Shown one piece after another: positions 35,238 through 45,700 of a stretch of 64,000 nucleotides of DNA (the stretch's first letter is position 1; every line of letters starts with the position of its first letter). This stretch comes from Sphaerisporangium album. Its GTDB lineage: Bacteria; Actinomycetota; Actinomycetes; Streptosporangiales; Streptosporangiaceae. The translations under genes and the position numbers were made by a program. The notes under the pieces are model-generated. The model had not been told where the DNA came from, did not search any database, and worked only from the letters and a program-made list of their open reading frames with translations. Where the stretch lies: NCBI RefSeq assembly GCF_003323745.1, contig NZ_QOIL01000017.1, positions 124,001 through 188,000 on the forward strand, given 5' to 3'.

Positions 35238-35470
35238 GACACACGCTCCGCCAGCACGTCGACCAGCGCGTCCACGTTCGGGACGTCGCGGACGTCGGAC
35301 AACGGCGCCCGCAGGCCGAGCCGGTCGAGCACGCCGAGCAGGATCTCGACGCGGTCGACCGAGTCGGCGCCGAGCTCCCTCAGATGCAGTTCTCCGGATA
35401 TCCGCGCCGAGGGAAGGATCTCGGCGATCTGCTGGTGCACCACCAGCCTGACGTCTTCACGCACCGTCAT
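35234..35470 (-). CDS. lnmL: Discrete acyl carrier protein (LnmL-like donor ACP)
   Basis: A 78-aa ACP with Ser37 in ELGADSVDRVEIL. The ATG at 35470 has AGGAGG five bases upstream. It overlaps the LnmK-like gene by 14 bp and the HMG-CoA synthase gene by 4 bp. In leinamycin the equivalent ACP carries the propionyl group made by LnmK. It resembles the second ACP of the cassette (both have GAxSVDR), suggesting duplication. Confidence 0.9.
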   Translation of the reverse strand: MTVREDVRLVVHQQIAEILPSARISGELHLRELGADSVDRVEILLGVLDRLGLRAPLSDVRDVPNVDALVDVLAERVS

Positions 35471-36416
35471 GGGCACCTCCTGTCGAGAGCACGTGCAGGG
35501 TGCTGACCGCGACCGTCCGGCCGGTGTCCCGGTCCCGGACCACCAGGTTCACGATCTCGTCGCCGGGGTCGCCCGCCTTCTGCCACGAGTCCACCGAGAT
35601 CCGCAGCACGGAGTCCGCGTCGGCGTTGCCCAGGTAGCACAGCCGCTGGTCGAGCACGACCCGGTCGAGGAACGCGGCGGTGCCCCGGCCGAGCCGCCGC
35701 CAGTAGCGCAGCAGCGCCCAGTCGATGATCGAGAAGTAGCTGGCGAAGTAGAGCAGGCCGACGCCGTTCAGGTCCCGCGACGCGTCGATCGGGTAGTCGA
35801 GGGTGAACCCGGGACGCGGCACGCGGTCGGCGGGCAGGCCGTCCAGGAAGGTCAGGCGGTTCCTTGCGTGGTCGTAGACCCGGCGCGGCGAGTACGCGTC
35901 CGGGAGCCGGGGCAGATGGTCGTGCCGGAAGCCGACCGGCGACGACTTGACCAGGTCCCTGTTGCTGCCGGGGCGGCTCCTGCTGATCCACCGGTTGTAG
36001 TTCTCGACGTAGATGCAGCGCGGGTCGTCGTAGGCGTAGAAGCGGTCGGGGTCGACGGGCGCGTCCGGCCCGCCCTCCGGGCGCACCTCGTGCAGGGTCA
36101 GGATCGACTCGCTGCCGAAGTCGAACAGCCGGGACGCCACCCGCAGCCGGTCACCGAAGGTGAGCCCGTGGACGTGCATCTGGCGGCTCCCGCGGATGTG
36201 GAAGTAGTAGAAGGACAGATAGGTCGGCGAGCCGTCGGCGTTGGTGGCGTCGAAGGCGTTGGTGCCGCACAGGTCGCTGACGGTCTCCCACGTCCAGTCG
36301 CCGAGCCGGCCGACGAACAGCGAGTTGTGCCCGCACATGCCGGGCTTCACCAGCACCGACCGGGCGGCCGTGCTCCCGTCGCTCGTCTCGGTCCTGTCGT
36401 GCGTGGTCACGCTCAT
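35457..36416 (-). CDS. lnmK: LnmK-like bifunctional acyltransferase/decarboxylase
   Basis: A 319-aa double hot-dog protein of the LnmK family. LnmK takes methylmalonyl-CoA, loads the ACP and decarboxylates it, giving propionyl-ACP for beta-branching. I recognise it by length, by the family-like segments (KPGMCGHNSLFVGRLGDWTW; SFYYFHIRGSRQMHVHGLTF; DYPIDASRDLNGVGLLYFAS) and by the J-K-L-M gene order. Its ATG overlaps the stop of the giant PKS by 4 bp. The substrate (methylmalonyl- versus malonyl-CoA) is inferred from the family. Confidence 0.88.
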   Translation of the reverse strand: MSVTTHDRTETSDGSTAARSVLVKPGMCGHNSLFVGRLGDWTWETVSDLCGTNAFDATNADGSPTYLSFYYFHIRGSRQMHVHGLTFGDRLRVASRLFDFGSESILTLHEVRPEGGPDAPVDPDRFYAYDDPRCIYVENYNRWISRSRPGSNRDLVKSSPVGFRHDHLPRLPDAYSPRRVYDHARNRLTFLDGLPADRVPRPGFTLDYPIDASRDLNGVGLLYFASYFSIIDWALLRYWRRLGRGTAAFLDRVVLDQRLCYLGNADADSVLRISVDSWQKAGDPGDEIVNLVVRDRDTGRTVAVSTLHVLSTGGAHDGA

Positions 36417-39400
36417 GAGACCCGTCCAAGGAAGTCGGCGACGATGGAGTTGACCGCGCCGGGGCTGGTCAGCCCCGGGAAGTGCCCGGCGTCGGCGATC
36501 TCGGCGTACTCCGCGTCCGGGATCGCGCCGTGCAGCAGGTGTGCGGTCTTGCCCGGGATGACGGTGTCGTGCGCGCCCTGGACGATCAGGGTGGGCGCGG
36601 CGATCTCGGGCAGCCTGGCGAGCAGGTCGGGACGGTCGGCGAACACGTCCAGGTAGCGCAGGCCGATCTGCGGGTCCATGCTCTCGGACCGCAGGAGCGT
36701 GGTCACCAGCGCCTCGCGCTCGTCGCGCAGGCGCTCCGAGCCGCTGCGCTCGATCACGTGGTCGAAGTCCTCCGCCGCGACGACCTCCAGGCGGTTGATC
36801 TCGCCGACCCGGTTGCCGATGCGGTGCGAGCCGGCGATCAGGATCAGCGACGCCGTGTCCTTCGGATACCGCAGCGCGAACGACAGCGCGGTGAGCGCGC
36901 CGAACGACCAGCCGGCCACGTGCACCGGGAACTCCGCGCCCAGCTCACGGAGCACGTCGTGGCACAGGCGGGCGATGCCGTCCAAGGTGATGTCGGCCGC
37001 GGCCGTGGTGCGCCCGACGCCCGGGTGGTGGACGCTCACCAGCCGGTACCGGTCCGCGAGCGCGGCGAACTGCTCCGCGTAGACGCCCGCGCCGATGTTG
37101 AAGGGGTGCATGAGCAGCAGCACCGGGCCGGAGCCGGCCGTGAAGACCTCGACGTCCCCGTCCGGGGTGCGCACGAGGCGCTCGGCCACCTCGGGGTTGC
37201 GCTCGCGCAGCACCGCGAGGTTCTCGTTCCTGGGCCTGTGCCCCTCGCGGAGCGCCTCCCGCACGTCCTCGGGCACGGTCTCGGCCGGACGGTACTCGGC
37301 CTGGGCCGCCGCCGCCCCGCGCAGCTCCCGGTCCGCGACGAGCCTCGGCACGTCCGCAGCCGCGCGCCCGGCCCTGTGCCCAGCCTTGTGCCCGGCCTTG
37401 TGCCCGGTCGCCTCCTCACCGGTCACCTCTTGGTACGCCGCCGCCAGGCGAGCCGCCACGTCCTTGGCCTCCGCCACGCCGAACCCGACCGGCACCGCGA
37501 GCCGGACGCAGCCCTCGCGGCCGAGGTGCGGTCCGCCCCGGACACCCGTCTCCCGATAGATCCAGGCCAGGCACGACATGAGCGGGTGGTCGTGATCGGC
37601 GAGCATCGGCATGCGGCCGACGTCCAGGAGCACGCAGTGGCCGCCGACCGGCGCGACCACCGGCACCCCGGCGTCCGCCAGCCCCCGCCACAGGGTCGCG
37701 ACGGCCTCCATCCGCATGCGGACCTGCGCCGACACGGCCGCCGTGTCGTCCAGTGCCGCCGCGATCACCTTGCGGTCGTGAAGGCCCGCCGTCCGGCCCA
37801 GCGTCGCGATCCGCTCACGCACCGTCGCGGCGACGGCGGCGTCCCGGGTCGCCAGCAGACCGCCGGACGTCACCCCGAAGTCCTTGGACAGGCTGACGGT
37901 GGCATGGTCGGCGATCTGGAAGATGTCCTTGACGACGTCCCACTCCGGGCGGCCGTTCTCGTCGGCGACGAACACCGCGTTCTCCACGATCCGCGCCCCG
38001 TCGACCACCAGCGGCGCACCGTACCCGGCGGCGACCCGCTTCACCTCGCGCAGGTTCGCCGGGGCGATCGGATACCCTCCGGCGGCGTTGTCGCTGACCT
38101 CGACGCAGACGAAGGACACGTCCTTCCGTCCGTCCAGGGCCGTGCGCAGCGCCTCGACGTCGATCTCGCCGGACTCCTCCGTGCCGGGGATCCGGACCGG
38201 CTCGAAGCCCGCGTCGGCCAGGCTCAGGTACCAGGTGGGGAACAGCCCGTTGTGCAGCACCGTCCCGCGCCTGCCCGGCCACGCCCCGCACAGCAGCGCC
38301 TCCGCCGCACGCCCCGAACCGGTCGGCACGACCAGGGAGAACGGCAGCCAGCCGATCCCGGGCAGCTCGGTGACGTCCGGTGTGGCGGCGGCGCGGTCGG
38401 CCAGCTCGCGCGCCCGCCGCCGGATGTAGGGGGAGTCCAGCTCGGCCCAGGAGTCGGTGATCAGGTCGATCTCGACCTGATCGGCGGGGATCCGGACGGG
38501 GTTGTACCCATGCGCCGCGAGCACCGCCGCCCGCGCCGCCTGCTCGCCCGTGGTCGAGGCCGCCGGGGACGGAGCCGGGGTCGAAGCCGAAGGGGCGGTG
38601 TCGGCGTTGGCATTGGGGTTGATGTCGGCTTTGGTATCGGCGTCGGCGTACGGGTCCGCGCCGGTTCTGGTGCCCGCGCCGGCGTTCGTGTCGACGTGCG
38701 GGTCGGCGATCATGAGGATGACGTCGGCGACGGACGTCCGGTCGGGGCCCGCCGACCGGCACAGGTAGATGGGGACGTTCACCGGGCGGAACTTGTTCTT
38801 GAACTGGAAGTTGCCCTCGCCGAAGATGCCCACCGAGCGCAGCTCCTCCATCGCCTCCATGACGTCGCCCGCCGCGTTCGGGGCGTCCTCCTCCAACTGG
38901 ACACCGAAGCTCGCGCCGAAGCTGAACATCGTGACGCCCTCGGCCACGAGGGTCTCGATGATCCGCGTGATCGCGTACTCCAGGCCGCCGAGCGGCATCG
39001 TCTTCGGATAGAACTCGGCGTCGAGGAGGTAGGCGTTCTCCGACGGGATCTTGGTGATGATGACGGCGTTCGTGAGCACCTCGTCCCGGTAGGTCAGGAA
39101 CACCCGATGCCGCCGCGTGTCCAGCGCCCCGCCCTCGATCTCCCGCCGGACGACCGAGACGTACGGATTCACCATCTGCTTGCCGCCGCCCCACTGGTCG
39201 ACCAGCTCCGCCATCTGGCGGTCCACCTCGGGGTCCTCGCCCGGACGGTGCTCGACCGTACGGCACTCCGCGTTCTTGGAGAACCGTCGCACCATGTACC
39301 GCAGCCGCTCCATCCGGCCGCCCTTGAGCGTGAACGCCTTCAGGTCGTCGAGACGCTGCACGGCTCCGAACGGGGTCGCGGTGTACGGCCGCCCGCCGAC

Positions 39401-39712
39401 CTCCCCGACCGGGATCATCGACAGGAAGTTGGGCTTGAGCCCGTTGCGCTCGGCGTAGGCGGCGTACTCCTCGATCAGCTCGGGGAAGTACTCCTCGGAG
39501 CCCACGTAACTCCAGGCCAGCAGGTTGCCGTCCTTCTCGGAGAAGTTCAGGTACCCCTTCCGCGCGGACCCGAGGAACGCCAGCGGGGCGATGTCCCGGC
39601 CGGCCAGACCGCCCTCCTTGGCGTGCTCCCGCTCGATCCCCGCGACCAGGTCGCGAAGCTCGGGCCACTCGGGCAGCCGCCTCTTCTCGACGACCGACAC
39701 CCCACCGTCCGC
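36413..39712 (-). other. Terminal DUF-SH-TE block (sulfur-incorporating end of the PKS)
   Basis: The DUF (~6985-7320) has a GNAT-like look resembling the C-terminal domain of phosphatidylglycerol lysyltransferases (DUF2156): DQWGGGKQMVNPYVSVVRRE; DAEFYPKTMPLGGLEYAI. SH (~7390-7750) is a fold-type I PLP enzyme of the beta-eliminating lyase group, with Schiff-base Lys7594 (TVSLSKDFGVTSGG) and PLP-contact region VVDGARI. In LnmJ the SH domain is a cysteine lyase that leaves a thiol on the chain. TE (~7780-8083) has AGWSFGAL with Ser7920, and Asp and His in GAHDTVIP and DAGHFPG, for release, probably by cyclisation. Confidence 0.9.
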
Positions 39713-42700
39713 GTACGGGACCGCCCCGGCGTCTCGGGCGCCCTGGGAATGCACGGCCTCGCGCATGTCCCCGGCACCGCGGGGCTCCAGCGGGGTTCGA
39801 GCGTCGGCACCGCGACCGTCCCGGCCGCCGCGACCGTTGCGGGCGTCCGCCACGTCCACGGTGGTCGCCGGTGCTTCGGACGGCTCCTGGAGCGCGGCCT
39901 CGCCATGCTCGGCGGCGAGATGGGCGGCCAGGTCGTCCACCGTGGGGTGGTCGAACAACAGGGTCTTGCGCAGCGCCCCCACCTGCTTCTCCAGGGCGCT
40001 CACCACGCGCAGCATCTCGAACGAGGTCAGCCCGTTGTCGGCGAAACTCCTCTGCGCGTCAAGCTCCCTCCCCACGACCCTGCTCACCAGGTGGGCGAGC
40101 CGGTCCTTCGCGGAGCCGGCCGAGGGGCCGGAGAGGCGGCGCGGGATGTCGAGTGGTCGACCGGAGGATCCGCCATCGGCCCCGTCCAAGCCGCGCTTCC
40201 CGTCGCGCCACCCTCGCACCGGCCGCTCGTCTATCACGACCTCGGCGGCCGGGACTTCCGCGATGGGGTCAGCCGTGGCCGGGTCCGCCAAGGCTCTTTC
40301 CGTCGTGGCCGGGTCCGCCGTGGCCGGGTCCGTCGTGGCTGGTTGCGTCGTGGCCGTTTCCGGCGCATCCGTTTCCGGCGAAGCCGTATCCGTTGGCGTG
40401 TGTCCGGCGATCGCGGTCTCGACGGCGGTGCTCAGCCGTTCGACGGTGTCGTACTCGTAGAGCTCCGAGGCCTGCAAGTCGAGGGAGAACGCGGCGTTTA
40501 TGCCCTTGACCAGCTCCATCCTGAAGATCGAGTCAAGGCCGAGCTCCGCGAACGGCGTGTCCACCGCCACCTGCGCCGGATCGGTGCCCAGGATCCCGGA
40601 AAGCCGCTCGCGCAGCATCCGCTCGACTCCCGCCACCGAAGAGACACCATCCGAACCCGGCGCGAAAGCACCGCTCGGACGGACACCGGAGACACCACTC
40701 CCAGAAGGCCGGGAGACACCACTCCGAGGTGACTGCGAGACCCCGCTCCCTGGCCGGGAGACCCCACTCCGAGGTGGCTGGGAGACGCCGTTCTGGGGTG
40801 ACTCGGGGATCCCGATCGGAGGTCGCGGGGAGGTACTGCCGGGGGTCGGTCGAGAGTCCCTGGCCTGAGGTGGCTCGGGGCCCCTGACCGGCGCGGTGGT
40901 CGGATTACGGGTCGCGGACATCCGCAGCCGCGACGGCCGTTGCGCACCGCCTCCCCGCTTCGCACTGCCCCCATGCTCGGCACCGCTTCCCTGCTCGGAC
41001 GCGCGCTCCGCCACCGAGCCGGCGCGGGCCGGACGTAGCCGCGCCTTCGCCCCACGGGTCCGCATCGGCTCGGGCACCGCGTCCGCCGCAGCACCGGGGC
41101 GAACCGCGCGGGAACGCGCGGCGGGCCGCTCATCGGTCCGGGCCTGGGACGGGACCTTGAACCAGTGCTCGACCCGCTCGAACGGGAAGCTCGGCAGCGC
41201 CAGCCTGCGAGGCCGGGGCTCGGGCCAGAGGTCCCGCCACGGAACGTCGGCACCCGCCGTCCACGCACGAGCAAGATCCGCAGCATGGGCACCTTCCCAC
41301 CCCGCGCGGGCCGGCTCCGTGGCCCCGGTGTCGGCGCGCCCACGCGCCTTCTTGCGGACGGTGCCCCGGTGGACGTCAGGGGCGTCCGCACCTCCGGTGA
41401 GCGCGCGGACGGCCGACTCCAGGTCGTCGGCGGGCACGGCCAGGCGTTCGGCCATCGACTCCCGCCCCACCTGCAACGTGTAGGCCACCCGCGCCAGGTC
41501 GATGTCCGGATGCTCCTCCAGGAAGCGGGCGAGCCGGCCCGCGTACTCCTCAAGAGCCTCCGACGTGCGCGCCGACAGCACGAGCAGCCGAGGACCGCCG
41601 CCCGCGCGCGAGCCCGGGTTCAGGCCGGTGCCAGAGTCGGCACCGGTACCCGAGTCGGTGCCGGGACGGGTGCCCGATGCGACGTCTCGTACAGGCTCGT
41701 ACGCTTCGAGGACGACATGGGCGTTCGTCCCGCCGAAGCCGAACGAGCTCACCCCCGCGCGCCTGACCGGAACCCCGGCGGCGTCCGGCACGCCGTCCCA
41801 CGGCCTGAGCCGGTCGTTGACGAAGAAGGGGGTGCCGTCCAGACGCAGGTACGGGTTGGGACGGTCGAAGTGGATGGTCGGCGGCAGCTCGCCGTGCCGC
41901 ATGCACAGCAGCACCTTGAGCAGCCCGGCGATGCCCGCCGCCGCCTCCAGGTGGCCGACGTTGGTCTTCACCGAGGCCACGGCCACGTGGGGCAGCTCGG
42001 GCGCCGACCGGTCCCACTCGGCGTACAACCGCTCGAAGGCCTTCTTCATCCCCTCGATCTCGATGGGGTCGCCCAGCCGCGTCCCCGTGCCGTGGGCCTC
42101 GATGTAGCTCACCGTGCCCGGATCGACCCCCGCCTTCCGGTACGCGTCGGCGAGGACGCGTGCCTGCGCCTCGGGATTGGGCGCGGTGAGCGAAGTGCCC
42201 TTGCCACCGTGGTTGACGGCGCTGCCCCTGATCACGCCGAGGATCTGGTCGCCGCCGGCCAGCGCCGCGGCCAGCGGCTTGAGCAGCACCGCCCCGCAGC
42301 CCTCGCCCCGCGCGTACCCGTCCGCCCGCTCGTCGAAGGTCTTGCAGGCGCCGTCCTCGCTGAGCATGCCGGACTCGGCGAACGCGACATAGAGACCTGG
42401 GCTCAGGGTGAGGTTGACGCCTCCGGCGATCGCGGTGTCGCACTCCCCGGACTCGATCGCCCGGACCGCCCGGTGCAGCGCCACCAGCGAGCTCGAACAC
42501 GCGGTGTCGATCGCCTCGCTCGGTCCCCGCAGGTCGAGGACGTGCGAGACGCGGTTGGCCAGGATGCAGCTCGCCACGCCGCTCGCGGTGTGCGCCTCCA
42601 CGGGGACGCCGTGCTCCCTGAGCAGGTCGTCGTAGTCGCACGCGGACACGCCCGCGAACAGGCCGGTCGACGTCCCGGCGAGGTCGGAGGGCCGGTACCC

Positions 42701-45700
42701 GGCGTCCTCGATGGCCCGCCAGACGGTTTGCAGGAACAGGCGCTGCTGCGGGTCCATCGTCGCGGCCTCTTTGGGCGAGATCCCGAACAGCGCGGCGTCG
42801 AAGGAGCGCACGTCGTCCAGGAATCCGGCGCGGACCTCGGCGGTCGCGGGGTCCGCGCGCAGTTCGGCCCGGTCCTCGGGCACCGGGCGGACGAGATCGT
42901 CGCCGTCCGCGAGGTGCCGCCAGAACTCTTCCAGGTCCCGCGAGCCGGGCAGCATGCCCGCCATACCGATGACCGCGATCCCGGCCGGGCGGACCGGCCC
43001 CGGCTCGGTGGTGTTGTCCGTATACGCGGGCTCGGGCTCGCGGATGTGGGTGCGGTGGGCGGCCTCGACCTCAGCTGGATGGCTTCGTACCAGGTGGTCC
43101 GCGAAGGCGGTCAGGTTCGAGGATTCGAACAGGATGGTCGGAAGCAGGTCTATGCCGTACATCCCGTTCACCTTGTCGACCAGCTCCGCCATCGAGATGG
43201 AGTCGAAGCCGCTGTCCTGGAGGTCGGCGTCGAGGTCCACGTCGTCCTCGTCCACCAGCAGGAACCCGGCGGCCACCCCGCGCAGGTCGGCCCGGACCCT
43301 CTCGTCGAGGTCGACGGGACCGGCGACGGCTTCCCTGCCCGACAGAGGATGGGCGGTCGTGTCGGCGAGCATGCCGACGGTCGGAGCAGTGGTCGTCTCG
43401 GTGATCGGGTCGGTGGTCGGAGCAGTGGTCGTCTCGGTGAACCTGCCGACGGTCGTGTCAGTGGACCTGTCGGAGTCGGTGGCGGGGGATCTGCCGTTGG
43501 CCGAGCCGGCGACCCTCTGAGTGGTGGTACCTCTGGTCGTGTCCGTGGGCGGGTTGGTCATGTTCCTCTCCGTCCTGTCCTTGGTGCCTTCGACCACGAC
43601 CAGGCAGGCCTCCGATCCGGCCAGCCCGCGCGCGAACGCGGTGAGCCCGGCCTCCGTCCCCATCGGGACGCTGCCCCAGCGGCGTTCGAACATTCGGCGG
43701 GTGACGTCGTCCACCGTCATGCCGCCCTCTTCCCACAGCGGCCAGCAGACGGAGAGCGTCCTGCCCCGCCCGCGCGCCTCCCTCAGCTCGGCGTAGCCGT
43801 TGAGGAACGCGTTGGCGTAGGTGTAGTCGACCTGTCCCAGGTTGCCGGTCTCGGCGGCGACCGAGGAGAACAGCGCCAGGAAGTCCAGCGGCTCGTCGCG
43901 CAGGGCCTCGTCCAGCAGCACCGTGCCCAGCACCTTGGGCCCGAGGACGGCTTCGGCGTCCGCGCGTTCCTTGCGCACGGCCCGCGCGTCGCGGTGCACG
44001 CCGGCCGCGTGGATGACGCCGTTGATCGCGCCGAACCGCCCGTGCGTCTCCTCGACCAGGCGGCGGAGCCCGGCCGCCGACCGGACGTCGGCCTGGACGT
44101 ACACGGCGGGCAGCGCGTCGATCCTCGCCCGCGTGGCGGCGTCCAGTGTCGAGCGGCCGGTCAGGACCAGGTTCACGGGGCCGTGGGCGGCCAGGAACTC
44201 GGCGAAAGCCAGGCCGATCGCACCGGCTCCCCCGGTGATCAGGTACGTGCCGCCGCGCCGCAGCCGCAGCTCGGCCGGGGCGGGGCGGAACGCTTCCAGG
44301 GTCTTACGCCACCGGATCCCGTCGCGGTAGCGCAGCTCGGTGACCCGATTCTCGGGGGTGGCCTCACAGTCGGGCACACCAAGCTCGTCCACGACCCGAG
44401 CGGCCACCTCCACCGGGTCCACGGTGCCCTGGTAGTCCACGGTGCCCTGGTAGTCCACGGTGCTCGGGTAGTCCACGGTGCTCGGGTAGTCCACGGTGCC
44501 CTCGATGTCGGCTGGGCCGCCGCTGCCGCCTACGTGGGCCCCATCCACGGCATCCGCAGTCTTCGTGGCGGGCGTCGCGGTGGGCTTGCCCTGCATGACA
44601 ACCGCTTCCACCGCGTCAGCCGCACTTGCCTCGTCCGCCGCGACCACCGCGTCCGAGGCCATCACTGTGTCCGAGGCCATCACCGCGTCCGAGGCGACCG
44701 CCGCGTCCACCGATGGCACCGCGTCGGCGAGCGCCACGTTCGCGCCGCTGAAGCGGCTGTGCTCCAACGCGAGTGTCCGGAGGACGGCGGCGAGCGCGGT
44801 GTGGTGGGGCCGGGACCGGCCGTCGTCCTCGACGTGGGCGACGACAGTTCGCAGCGGCTCTTTCGAGGCCTCCAGGATGGCGGTCGCCATCCAGAGAAGG
44901 GGGTAGAAGCTCCGGTCCAGCCCCGCCGTGAGGCCGGCGACGTCCGGGCCGGGGAACGTGTCGGTCAGGACCTGCACGAGTGCTTCGGGAAGCGCGTCGC
45001 GTCGCGCCAGTTCCTCGATCAGCCGCTTGGCGTCGCCGGCGTCGGCGAGGTCGAGGACGTAGACGTCGTCGCCGCGCCTCTCGAACGCCCTTCCTGGGGT
45101 CGCGAGCACGCAGCGCGTCCCCTCCGCGCCCAGCCTCCGGACCAGTTCCGCGCCGACTCGGTCGTCCTCGCCGAGGATCAGGGCCGTACGCGGCGCCGCA
45201 CGCCCGTCGCGGCCCCCGTCGCGGTCCCCGAGAGGCGACCGCTCCCAGACGGGCCGAAGGTAGGTGCACCGGACATCGGCATCCTCATCCAGGACGACCG
45301 TCACGGCCTCCGAGACCCGCCTCCCTGGCCTGACGGCCGTCGACTCGGCGGCCGTGGAGGGAGCCGCCGTGGAGGGAGCACTCGTGGACGGTGCGGTTGC
45401 GGATGGAGCCGTTGCAGATCGAGCGGTTGCGGACTGAATGCTTACGGACGGACCGGTTGCGGGCTCGGCGGGAGGTGGCTCGGGGAGCCAGTAGCGGCGT
45501 CGGTCGAAGGGGTATTCCGGCATGGTGACCCGTCGCGGCCTGGGCTGGGGCCACAGCGCTCGCCAGTCGACGGGTACGCCCGCCACCCACAGTCGCCCGA
45601 GCTTGGCGAGCTGCCGCCTCTCGGCCAACGCTTCCACGAAGGCCGCTCCGGCGCCGTCGTCGAGCAGGTCGAGGCCGCCGGAGTCCGCTCCGGCCGTGCC

